Origin: Umbilicaria muhlenbergii
Taxonomy: Eukaryota > Ascomycota > Lecanoromycetes > Umbilicariales > Umbilicariaceae
NCBI GenBank assembly: GCA_000611775.1
Contig: KK106982.1
Span: 3,391,404 to 3,455,403, forward strand
Length of the DNA stretch: 64,000 nt
Direction: 5' to 3'
Translations under genes and position numbers: made by a program
The notes under the pieces: generated by a model
Told to the model about the DNA's origin: nothing
The model's database searches: none
Seen by the model: the letters and a program-made list of their open reading frames with translations, nothing else
In this document: positions 38,690-49,797 of the stretch, one piece after another
Layout of the letters: every line of letters starts with the position of its first letter
How positions within the stretch are numbered: the first letter of the stretch is position 1

Positions 38690-41143
38690 GACTCATAATC
38701 ATGAGGTTATTCAGTTTTCAATAATTACTGAAAACCTTACACTGGTGGAAAGCTCATTCAACGCGCCGTTTAACATACAAAAAGTGGATTGAAAGAACTT
38801 CACAAAGGAATTACAGCAAAATGCAAAAGCAATAAGTTTAAATCAGTCATTAGAACAAATGGCTGAAAACTTAAGAGACTTAATTACACAAACTGCAGAA
38901 GACAATATTCCTAGATGAAAATCATGCAACAAATTCAAAGTATGATGAACAGAAAACCTCATCAGGCTTAGAAAAAAAATGTCAACAGCAAGAAGACATT
39001 ACAACAAGCATGATTAATCTGAAAGACAGTGAATTAAATTCACAAAAAGCAGATCTGAGTACTTTCAAGTTATTAAAAATGCAAAACAAAAATCCTGAAC
39101 AACATTTCTTACAGAAGCAAGTGGAAAAGATGTATTTCAAGCATATAAATACACAAAGCCACGACTTATGAAGAGAATACCACCAATACAAGATCAAAAT
39201 AGTATATTATGTCAGGAATTTCAAGACAAATGTCAAGCATTCATTACAGCAATGTATTCAGAACCTTCTACAACTGAAATTGAGGATAATCAAGACTAGG
39301 CTGTCACCGCGGGTCGGGGTGACACTGAGTCAGGCCGGGTTGAGCCGGGTCAGGTGACAGTGTCTCAGTGATTTTGAACTCACCTTGGCGTGTCAGGTCA
39401 GGGCGGGTATTGAAGGCAGACACTGAGGGTAATTAGAACACTGAGAGCCGTAATAATTAAAGCTAAACCCTTCCATAATTTCAGATATTATAGAGCTCAA
39501 TGCGCCCGTCAATTCTGTGTAAAAATCATCAAAAACGGATCGCTGCGCATTAAGTTATGCGAGTTTGAAAGTTGACACTTTCGTGAAGTTGATTGATTGA
39601 TGATGTTCGCCACCCTGAACTTCAAACCCACACAACTCAATGCGCCGTGATCCGTTTTTGATGATTTTTGCATAGAATTGACGGGCGCATTGAGCTCTAC
39701 AACTTATATGTGTTGCTCAAAAAAATCACTTACAATGTGATATCTGATAAGCTCATTACCTTGTGGCCTCATCGACTTTTTGAAGTTCCTCGCTTAAAAT
39801 TAAGCTTTTTTCTAGCCGCATTGAGTTAGTTCAGTGTCCATGTGGGTACCTCAGGGTCGACCCGGTTGGCCACTGGATACCGGGTCCGTGGAGGGGCTGA
39901 ACCCGTGGGTCAGGTCTTTGACCATGAACCCGGCCTGACCTGACTCAAATGACAGCCTAATCAAGACACAATACATGTAAATTGATCAGACTTAACAGAA
40001 AATGAAGTTAAACAAGCTATATTTACATCCTCTGCAAAGAAAGCACCTGAATCAGATGGTATTTCCTTTGCTATTATTCAAAAAGCATATCAGGCAATAT
40101 CAGAATTAATGTTTAAAATCTATAAACAATTAATTCAAGCAGGCTTTCACTCAGAAAATTGACATTAAGGTATGAGTGTTATTTTAAAAAAGCCGGGAAA
40201 GCCAGATTATTCAAAATCAAAAGCTTACAGAATGATTATATTATTAAACTGTTTAAGCAAGTTGGCAGAGAAAATCATGACAACTAGATTATCATATTTA
40301 AGTCAAGTCACAGACTTATTAGATCAAGATTAAACTGAAGGAAGAAAACAAAGATCAGCAATTAATGCAGTATTAAACTTAACACATAATATAGAATCAG
40401 CTCAAAACAAAGGAAATGTTCTATCATGTTTGCTACTAAACATCAAGGGAGCTTTTGATCATGTATCATTACTGCAATTACTTTCAATTATGAAGAAATT
40501 GAAGTTATCAGTACAAATACAATCATGAACAAAATCCTTTCTAGAAAATAGAAAATCAGGATTAGCCTTTGATGATGAAAGACAAGAAATGCAAAAAATC
40601 AAAACAGGAATTTCACAAGAATCATCAATATCCTCAATACTGTTTTTGATATATATAAGGCATTTATTCCCAAAAATCAAGGCTAAATTCACAGATATGG
40701 AAAAACCTAGCTATATAGATGATGTGACACTATATATTACTGAAAAATCAGCTGCAGAAAATTGCTTAAAACTACAATCAACAGCTGAAACAGCCTTTTT
40801 ATGAGCAGAAACAAACACAGTACAGTTTAATGACAATAAATCTGAATTAACTCACTTTGAAAAGTCAAAAAAACCTGCAGAAAACAGTATTACACTATTA
40901 AATGACATGATGATAAAATCAGTCAAAGAAGTCAAGTGATTAAGAGTTTGACTAGACAGAAAACTGAACTTCAAAACACATGTTCAAAAAAAAGTCTCTA
41001 CAGCAATCAGAGTAATGCACTTAATCAATAAATTAACAAATTTAGAATTAGGTCTTTCAGCTAAAAATGTAAAACAACTCTATCAAGCAAGCATTACATC
41101 AATTAGTGACTACAGGTCAGAAATTTGATGAAAAAATCAGAAA
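38690..41143 (+). mobile_element. LINE copy L4, split by H3, runs into gap
   Basis: 5'-truncated within the endonuclease (it starts at the CATGAGGTTATTCAG block) and continues through RT to the RNase H approach, where the gap starts. The RT active site at about 40,712-40,730 reads YIDDV, the only copy here keeping both Asp residues. TGG codons have become TGA relative to L1 (41,125-41,132). Inactive. Confidence 0.78.
39297..39959 (+). mobile_element. hAT-like miniature element H3
   Basis: 663 bp with ends TAGGCTGTCA/TGACAGCCTA and a perfect 8-bp duplication ATCAAGAC (39289-39296 and 39960-39967), inserted in L4. Opposite orientation to H1 but the same internal arrangement. Internal palindrome arms lie at about 39,495-39,560 and 39,640-39,705. 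It is CpG-rich compared with its host LINE, so it arrived later. Confidence 0.9.
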
Positions 41144-41638
41144 NNNNNNNNNNNNNNNNNNNNNNNNNNNNNNNNNNNNNNNNNNNNNNNNNNNNNNNNN
41201 NNNNNNNNNNNNNNNNNNNNNNNNNNNNNNNNNNNNNNNNNNNNNNNNNNNNNNNNNNNNNNNNNNNNNNNNNNNNNNNNNNNNNNNNNNNNNNNNNNNN
41301 NNNNNNNNNNNNNNNNNNNNNNNNNNNNNNNNNNNNNNNNNNNNNNNNNNNNNNNNNNNNNNNNNNNNNNNNNNNNNNNNNNNNNNNNNNNNNNNNNNNN
41401 NNNNNNNNNNNNNNNNNNNNNNNNNNNNNNNNNNNNNNNNNNNNNNNNNNNNNNNNNNNNNNNNNNNNNNNNNNNNNNNNNNNNNNNNNNNNNNNNNNNN
41501 NNNNNNNNNNNNNNNNNNNNNNNNNNNNNNNNNNNNNNNNNNNNNNNNNNNNNNNNNNNNNNNNNNNNNNNNNNNNNNNNNNNNNNNNNNNNNNNNNNNN
41601 NNNNNNNNNNNNNNNNNNNNNNNNNNNNNNNNNNNNNN
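41144..41638. other. Assembly gap (495 N)
   Basis: A run of N between LINE L4 and element A protease sequence. The flanks are both repeats, so the true length and content are unknown. Confidence 0.99.
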
Positions 41639-42685
41639 AAGTTCTTCATAATGATGATGTCATACTCATGCAAGCCTTATTGAACATGAGAGCTGAAGTC
41701 AATGTGATTTCACAACACTTCATTATTAAGCATCAATTGATTCATATGAAAAGCTTATTACCTCAATCTTAATTCTTAAATGATCAGAAGGCTTACTGCT
41801 TTGATGCTTATCATGTGTGTTATCAGCTTACTGACAGTTGAGGACAGTCTCATGAATGTGAATATATATTTTATGCTTTAAATAAGTCAGGATCACCCCT
41901 TATTCTTGAACTTCTCACATTAAAGACTGAGCATGTGTGAATCAACTGTGAAACAAAAGTGTGATGTTTCAACATTAAAGAGCAGTCTATCAAGTTACAG
42001 TCATTAAATGAATTTGTAAAAGAGATTCAAGATCACTCTGCTGTTTACATCATGATATGAGTCAGTCTGACTGATGATACTGCATCAAAGGTGTGCATAC
42101 AAAGTGCTGATATATCATAAGCTTTACCTGAGGAATATGCTGATTATGTAAATGTGTTTTTAACAGAGAATGCTGACCTTCTTTCATTTCACAAGATCAG
42201 TGATCATGCAATTGACTTAAATGACACAGATTCATCTTATGACCCTTTGTATAATCTCTTCAATACTGAGTTAAGAGTGTTATGAGAATACCTGAATGAC
42301 ACTTTAACAAAAGGTTGAATTCATCATTTCATGAGCTCTGCAGAAGCATTCATTCTTTTTGTTTTAAAAAAAGATGAAAGGCTGTGATTATGTGTTAATT
42401 ATCATGATTTAAATAAAGTGATCATTAAGAATAAACACCTGCTACCTCTTATAAGTGAAATATTGAATCAGCTTAATGAAGTCAAGCTATTTATGAAGTT
42501 AAATTTAAAGAATGCTTATTATCATATCTGCATAAAAAAGAATAATGAGTGAAAGATGACATTCTGCATGCATTACAATCACTTTAAGTATATGATCATG
42601 CCTTTCAGATTGATCAACACTTCAGTTATGTTTCAAGCTTACATCAACTGAGCATTAATGAGGTTTATAAATGTTTTTTGTGTTC
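41639..42685 (+). mobile_element. Element A3 protease-RT fragment
   Basis: Plus-strand counterpart of A2 about 25,600-26,680: a protease-side block (LLNMRAEVNVISQHF), then RT through a LINTSVMFQAYIN block, stopping at VFCVH where T3 begins. Stops are present. It probably belongs with the gag piece at 30,108-30,271. Confidence 0.75.
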
Positions 42686-43803
42686 ATCAGCAATTTAGCA
42701 AGTTAGCTCTGAGTTAATTTTTAGCACTTTGAGTGCTCTGAGCTTCTGATCTCATGTCTCAGCTAACAGTCAGTCTTAGCACCCTCTGAGCGCTTTGAGC
42801 TCAATCTTAAATCTTGAGCAGAACATCAATATTTTGTGATAAAAAAATAATTATTAAAACAATTGTTTAAACAAGTACACACGCAGTGTTATAATAACAG
42901 TAAAATTTATAATAAGTAAACTTTTGCTAAAATTCACTTTTCTGCAATCAAAAATCATGATTTGTTGAGTCTGAAAGCACTGTATAAGTGTTGAGTTCTG
43001 AATATTTAAAGAACTTCACGATTTTCGTCACTTAAAAATTTACACACTTTAATAACTTTTGCACCTCAACAGATATGATGAAACTTTCAATGCATAAATT
43101 ATAAAAAATAGTATTCTTTATTAATGTTAAATTAAAAGTTTCTTCATAACTGCTGTTGTTGTTAAGTTATATTTAATTCAAGTTTTTAATAGTGAAAAAT
43201 CTTTCAAAAAAAGTCACATACTTTGAATAACTATTGCGCTTTTATACTTATGATATAACTTTTAGTTTATAAGTTGTAGAGAAGAAGCTATTAAACAGTT
43301 CTATAATTTAAAGTTTTTTTATAACTGTTGTTGTTAAAAAGTTACATTGATTTTAAACTTTCAGTGATGTAAATCACAACATTAATAAACAGACTTTTGA
43401 TGACTTTTTGAATAACTCAACAACAATAACACATAAAAAGAAACTTTGTATAAGAAAACTCTTAAACAGCTTATTCTCTACAACTTATAAATTGAAAGTT
43501 ATATCATAAGTATAAAAGCGCAATAGTTATTTAATATGCTAATATATTTATAATTAGTTCAAAGTTTTTTAATTCATAACTATTGCAAATTAAAACTTAT
43601 GAAGAAATCTTTAGTTTGTAAAGTGTACAGAATAAAGAGATTTAAAACTTTTCAATAAAAAGTTTCTTATTATTCATGAAGGTATAATAGTTATTTAAAG
43701 TGTAAGATTTGTATGAGCTCATTTACTGCTCAGAGAGTGCTCTGAGCGCATAAAGTACTATTAACTAAAACCTTATTTTTGAGCAGGCTGCCAAGTTGCA
43801 GAT
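42686..43803 (+). mobile_element. TIR element T, copy 3
   Basis: 1,118 bp, starting ATCAGCAATTTAGC and ending TTGCAGAT. The left flank is element A RT (+) and the right flank is element B gag (-), so it sits at a junction between unrelated elements. Internal palindrome arms are at about 43,225-43,310 and 43,445-43,535. No coding capacity. Confidence 0.82.
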
Positions 43804-44763
43804 GCAGAATTATTAAATCATTAAGTTAACTTTAACACATCCTGTTTCAGTTCTTGTTTCTCAGTTGTTAACTTCTTTATCTGAGAGTCTTTTTAATTAT
43901 TTTGTTTTTTCAGATCTTGTATCTGTGTCTTGTATGAATCTCTCTGATTTAGCGCCTTCATCACTAGACAGCAGGTGTTCTCTGAATCATGTGTTACTCA
44001 TCATTGTAAATTTTTAAGAATCACCTCATCTTAAGAGTTTATCTTCATGATGTTTATTATTTCTGATCTCTCACAATCATCTGACTGTCCTTCAGTTAAA
44101 AATAATTTTTTAAATTGAGGAGAAGTCCTTCCTTCTCAGTGTGATTTAATCATGATTTCTTTAATGCTTCAGACATTTACTCTTGATGCTGAGATTATCT
44201 GATTTAAAATCTTGCTCTTTCAACTGCCTCTACTGCAGTTGTCTGTGTCTACAAATAGATCTTCAAGAGCACTTATGCATTACAGAACTTTTTCATTTGA
44301 TGACTTTTCATCATTACTCATCATCATGATAAAGTACTTATTAATCATTTGTTGCCTACTTCTCATAAAACTTGAAAATTAATTATTAATGATTAATTAA
44401 TGAATTTAAAGTGTTCTAAGAACCTTCTGATCACTTGATAAACTGTGAGTTGAGATGTTTGATGATATCAAGGAAGAATTTTTTTCATTAACACATGCAT
44501 TTATCTCAGCTGGTATTCTGTTACCTTCAGAGGTTGAAAAGAGTGTGTGATACTTTTCTAATGTTACAGTTAACTATTTCACTTCATAAGCAGGCTTAAA
44601 ACTGTTGCAAGAGGTGAGTTATTTAAATTTAAAAAAGTATAAGAAGGAAAGCTGATATAAAGACTGCAGTCATGACATAAATATCTAGATGTCAAGACAT
44701 GCTAATTTTAATTTAAATCAACAGTTTAACATCTATCAGAGCTTGAAGCTCATGTCATAATAA
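43804..44763 (-). mobile_element. Element B3, gag fragment plus 5' LTR
   Basis: It matches B2 gag and leader (about 22,640-23,392) and ends with a diverged B LTR at 44562-44763. The LTR's right terminus has decayed from TAACA to TAATA. The internal part is truncated at T3. Confidence 0.8.
44562..44763 (-). repeat. LTR of B3 (diverged)
   Basis: About 202 bp, a family-B LTR with TGTTACAG at the left edge and small internal changes. No target duplication was found. Confidence 0.75.
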
Positions 44764-44767
44764 TATT

Positions 44768-45220
44768 ATAAAGCATGAAGGAAAATGTGAAAAAAGTGAA
44801 GTTTCATGATATTTTGTAAGGTGATTGATTTAAGGTTTAGTGCTTACACCTCATCAAAATTCTCAAGAACCACGGCTTGACGCGTGTTAAATAATAACAA
44901 AAGCAGAAAGCAGTGAATAACAATGTGTTTTTAATATTTTGTGATTTGTAAATGCAGTGTAAGATAGATTTAAATTTAATTCTTACATGACAAGTCAAGA
45001 AAAAAGGTGTTGTGATTGTTGTGTTGTTGTTTTTGTGATTTTTGATCATTTTTGGTGTGAAGATTGCAACAACTTTGTGATATGCTTGAATTCACCATGC
45101 TTTCACAATCACCACTGGCTTTGAGAATTGAAAAAAGGGGTTTAAGTCTCTGAACTGAGTAGTTTATGAGGCTTATGACAATGATATATCATATGTGTGA
45201 CTTGATTGCTTTTTGGTTTC
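44768..45220. repeat. Repeat R2, copy 2
   Basis: About 453 bp aligned with 38227-38678, more decayed. It is the last clear repeat before the gene block. Confidence 0.65.
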
Positions 45221-45798
45221 TGCTGATTCAATTCCTCAGCCATGAAGCAGAAGCTAGTCACTCAAGCAGAAGGATGAAATACAGTACTTTTATCATCTTA
45301 TGATGATAATGTTTCATAGCCCTAGGCTGCATAAGCACTTAAAACTTAAAGTAATAAAAAATAAAAAACTGAATTTGTGTGTGTTCTATGAAGCGAAAAA
45401 TCTATTATATGGCTCATAGCAAGCTTCCAGTCCTCTGAGGATGCTAAATCACATAGAGAAAGTTAATGAAATCACAGGACGTGGCAGACAAACACTTCTC
45501 CACCTGCAACAATATGAAGACACTGTAACGTGATCTGAAAATTAAGTGAGGAACATCAATTTTGAGAGAAGAGATTCAGTTCTACAACATGCTGTAACTT
45601 ATAGCTTATGATTATTATTTCTTGGAAAAGGGAATAACTCAATTGTGAGCGTCCCTAGCGCGTCTTCAACGATCGCGTCACCGTCAGCCCTCATGTATTT
45701 GACCTTATCTACTGTGTTCACTCAACAGGAAGCTGCTACGCGTCGCAGCAGCTTACAGTTACATCTACTTGATAGCTTTCCAGTTGTTGCCAGTTGCC
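45221..45798. other. Repeat-to-gene boundary and DNAJC9-like gene 5' region
   Basis: To about 45,640 the DNA is AT-rich, without genes. Then CpG reappears abruptly (GCGTCCCTAGCGCGTC, about 45,649). Bases 45,650-45,798 are probably the promoter and 5' UTR of the J-protein gene. Confidence 0.6.
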
Positions 45799-46853
45799 AT
45801 GCCTTCTAAAGTGGATGACCTTGCGGCTGAGCCTCCCACCGACATCAACCCCTATGAAGCCCTCGGACTCGAGATCAGCGTCAGCACTGAGGATATTAAG
45901 AAGACGTACAGGAAGCTAGCTCTCAAGCATCATCCCGGTATGTGCCTGCATCCCATCAAGATCTCGCTTTTCAGAAGCTCACAAAACCGCTGTTAGACAA
46001 GGTCACTCCCCAGAACCGCGCCGCTGCCCACGCCCGATTTCAAGAAATCGCCTTCGCCTACGCCATCCTCTCAGACGAACGAAGACGCAAACGCTATGAC
46101 ACGACAGGGAACACGTCCGAGTCTCTCGACCTCGACGACGACAACTTCAACTGGAGTGATTTCTACCGGGAGCAATGGGCCGACGCCATAACAGGCGAAA
46201 GCCTTAACACACTGAGATCGACTTACCAGGGTTCTAAAGAGGAGGAGCGCGATGTTTTGCGGGTTTACAAGTCTTCGAAAGGGAACTTGAATACCGTGTT
46301 CCGGACGGTGATGCTGTGTAATCCTCTTGACGACGAGGAAAGATTTCGCGGGTATATCGATATGGCGATTGTGAATGCCGAGATTGAGGCGTATGAAGCA
46401 TACACGAACGAGTCAACGAAGAAAAGAGAGCATCGACATGAGAATGCGAGGCGGGAGGGCAAGGAGGCTAAGGACTATGCGAAGGAACTGGGTGTCTACG
46501 AGGAGCTTTTTGAGGGAAAGCCCGGTCAAAAAAAGAAGGGCAAAGGCGACAATGAATCCGGACTTGTGGCGTTGATACAACAGAAGTCGAAGGGGAAGGC
46601 CGCGAGTTTTCTCGATAATTTGGAGGCGAAGTACGCGAGTGGAGCAAAGAATACGAAGAAGGGGAAGAAGCGGCTGGAGGATGAACCGCCTGAAGAGGCG
46701 TTCGAGAGGACTGCTGCTAGGGCGAAGAGGCGAAAGCCGGATGCGAAGAAAGCGAAAGATGATATGGGTGAACAGGAGTTGGAAAAGAAGGACAAGAAAG
46801 ATGAGTTGGTGGACAATGCTAAGCCAACGAAAAAGCGGTCTAGGAGAGCTTGA
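45799..46853 (+). CDS. DNAJC9-like J-domain protein
   Basis: Exons 45799-45937 and 45997-46853, 331 residues. Intron 45938-45996 (59 nt) has donor GTATGT, acceptor TTAG and a GCTCAC branch-like site. It splits the Asp of the HPD motif, and removing it restores HPD (residues 45-47), the triad that stimulates Hsp70 ATPase. The J domain spans about residues 17-81. Next comes a conserved DNAJC9-type middle region (W-rich, TYQGSKEEERDVLRVY, about 115-190), then a Lys/Arg-rich tail (about 225-331) with several basic runs such as KKRSRRA. Human DNAJC9 is a nuclear J protein that also acts as a histone chaperone; the basic tail fits a nuclear location. The start was chosen at the first ATG before the J domain. 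It lies next to the repeat block yet shows no decay. Confidence 0.88.
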
Positions 46854-47370
46854 AAGTAAAGGCAACTACTTGTGTGTTTAGTGGCGGGAGTATAGCGTTG
46901 ATGACATCGGCATGCCGGTTGTGGGAAGCATTGATCGAGATCTTGCGGAGGCGTTGATTCACAGTGCCGCAGGTAAAGCCTTTTCGATGGCGCAGTTGCG
47001 GCGACGGGGGCCTGTTCATTACTACTTGGAGCTTACATATATCTTTCAAGTAGCTAAAGAAGGATTCAGGTTAAATGAGTTTCCACTATATCATAACAAT
47101 ATGGGTACATTGTCTCTTTAAGCAAGGTCCTTTCCCATGCAACGGGTGGATCAAGACCTCTGTCATATAGTCAAGTCACGCCCCCGCGAGTTTTGTCCTT
47201 CTGCAAATCCAGTAGCTAATAAGGGCGGTCACTCTCACAAGATAGGGAACGCTCCATGAGGATGCTACGCTGCGATAGTCGCTTCAGGTGTAGAGCGGCA
47301 ACAACCTTAACGCCATGAACTCCTCGCTTGCATGCTTGCAATGATGTCGTAAGCCAGCTTTTCGTCCTTG
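46854..47370. other. Convergent intergenic region
   Basis: Between the 3' ends of the J-protein gene (+) and the USP-domain gene (-). No frame of note. It probably holds both 3' UTRs. Confidence 0.6.
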
Positions 47371-49797
47371 TTAATCAATCTTGGCATCAGCCAGGCTCTT
47401 TGTAGCCTTCGCTGGCGTCAGGTTGTTAGCCAGGCGAACATGCAGGAGTCGGCTCTTTGAGTTCGGCTTCTGCAGTTTCTTGCGAGCAACCATAACGGGG
47501 ACGGAGGATTTGGTGACAAGGTAGTTGGAAAAGGAACCGAGAAGGACTCTGCGGAGCAAGGTAGAGATCAATAGCGTGCTCTGGACAATCGAGGTTCAAA
47601 GCGAAGTAGCCATTCTTGGATTACACATACCCTTTGAGCGCACTGCGACCTCTGGAGCCCAGGATGACGAGCGTGGGCTCGAGACCATCGATCTGCCAGT
47701 AGTTAGCATGTATGGAGGGATGCTCCGGTATTGTAGCAACATACAGCTTCAGTAATCATATACTTTGGGCTTTTGCAATGGATCACTTCCACCGCAATAC
47801 GGACTTGTAACTTTGTCTTTCGCAAGAACTTCAAACAGGTTTGCGATATGTCCTCTATAGCATGAAAACGTTCTTGTTCTGGCTTGGACATGTACCTCGA
47901 ATCTGTTGATACGCCACGACTATAAGTGTTTGAGCTGGGTGGCAATGATGTCTGCCCTAGCGGTGATGGGCCGAGGTTCGTGGGAGGATTCTGAGTGGCG
48001 ACTGTCAGCTTTCTAACAAGAGCCGCGGTCTCTTGTATGGCCTGCGCGCCTTCGCCGACAGGAACGCCGTGTATACTGTCGCTGTCTCCAGCTTTACCGG
48101 TTCCGCTTTCTTCGTCAACAGCGTAAACAGCCAGAAGTGTATCGCCATCACGCAGGACTGTGCCAATGGTCCATTCCAGAGCATAAGCGGCTTCGTCACT
48201 TAAGTCAGTGGCAACCAAGTACGTTCTGAGACGTCGCGAACCCTCCTCCGCCTCTTGCTGCATCCTGGAAAATTCGCCTCGAACGATCGTCTTTATGACT
48301 CGATGTGGAATGGAGTTATCGATAGGTGACATGCCAATGCTCATTCGTTGTGCTCTCCTGATGTCTTTCATCTCTTCAGAGTCCGATGTCGCAGGTGTTG
48401 ACCTTCCAGATGCCGTTTGGTCGTAGTTAGTGATCGGGCGGACTCCTCGTTTCTTAGCCGGCAACTTTTCCCCGCCGGGACCTGTCACGGTGACTGTGGG
48501 CTCCAGCAGTGATCTAACTTTATACTGGGATGAGATGCTCAGACCTGGCAATTGTCAGTCTTGAGTATCCCCTGCTTAACTGGTTTGTCTGGCATTGTTC
48601 AGAAGACTTACGCTCCTCTTCAGCGGCGGCAAGCAAACTCTTAACTTTCTTGGGACCGGCTGCTCTTCCCATTCCCAAAGTTCCAGCAATTGCTCCGCCA
48701 GTCAATGCCCCATCGGTGTCGCTATCTTCTGTGTCTGCATCGGTTCCCCCAGCACCTCTCTTTCGCCTGCGCTTTCTTCGACCACGCAAGGAATGTGAGT
48801 CCCATCCATCCTCACCAGAACTTGCGGTGAGATCTTCGTCACTGCTCTCGATTGCCCCCTCCTTGTTCTCGCCCCGCTCGTAATAGTCTTTCTGCAAGCG
48901 TACGCCGCCACTGGGTGAAAATGCTTCTCCGCTACCCGCTCGAACTCGCTCAGTATTTCGTCCTGGGAGACTAGAAAGGTGTCCTCCTGAATTGAGCAGG
49001 GCCACGTCCGATAGCCTACGGTATGCGCTGTTCATGTCTATGACCTTCCCTCCATCAGTTACAAACTTGCCCGGGGTTGGCATGAGATTGAACGAGTTGG
49101 TGTTTAGGATACTGCTACCAGGTGATGATGCCCTGTTATTGAGGCGTGAGGATGGCGACTTCGAATGGCCTCCCAGTATGCCCGCTGTGGAATTGTGTCT
49201 TCCGCTGTCTCGTCCCCGTGGAAGCGGGCCTAGTTCTTGTCCTTGCATGATGGCCGCCATCGAGCCTGTACCCAGACCTTGTTTCTTGCCCCCTTGAGTA
49301 ACACGTTTTGGAAGCGCTTGTGACTGGATACTAGGAAGCATATCAAACTGGTAATCCTGGGTTGGGTTGACGGATCGATCTCGGTCACTCAGTGGTCGTG
49401 GCCAAGTATCGGGAGGATGGGAGGCGGCGTCAGATCGTGCTCGATGGAGCCCACTACTCGAAGACAGCACATCTGAAGGCGATCTCGAGACGCTATGTGC
49501 GTATCGATTCGGCGGCGGGCTGGAGGTTGTATCGAGCATACTGCGTGTTGTGGGTGCATTCCTCAAAGCGGGCGTCGTGGCTCCGACCCCAATACTGGTG
49601 CTTGAGCCTTTTCTTGGTGCCGCTGGACCTGCTATATCTAGCATACTACGCACTGCGGGAGTAGCACTAGCTGCACCAGCATTCTGCCCGAGTAAGGATG
49701 TCGTGGAAGTCGCCGGAGCACGAGTCTGCGTCGTCCTCCCTTCGAGAATGTTCATGACCTCGCGCCGCTCCTCGTCTAGTGCTGATTCCAGAGACAT
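47371..49797 (-). CDS. Universal-stress-protein-domain protein with long disordered N-terminus
   Basis: Four exons: 49797-48612, 48544-47745, 47692-47631 and 47548-47371, giving 741 residues in frame. Introns of 67, 52 and 82 nt start GTAAGT, GTATGT, GTATGT and all end CAG. Residues 1-~495 are low-complexity, rich in Ser, Pro, Gly and Arg, with an RRGRKRRRKRG-like basic patch and acidic runs. The USP fold begins about residue 502 (TYLVATDLSDEAAYAL) and contains an inserted Ser/Pro-rich loop. It ends with GSRGRSALKGVLLGS (674-688), which matches the nucleotide-binding signature G-2x-G-9x-G-S of ATP-type USPs. Role inferred: stress or signalling protein that binds ATP; the exact function is unknown. 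Similar long fusions are common in filamentous fungi. The start ATG is the first in the frame. Confidence 0.88.

Noticed and set aside
41106-41772. Long open frames of about 180-215 codons across 41,106-41,772
   Set aside because: They are almost entirely N characters from the assembly gap.
46413-46865. 150-codon minus-strand frame rich in Leu, Arg and Phe
   Set aside because: It is the antisense image of the Lys/Glu-rich tail of the J protein.
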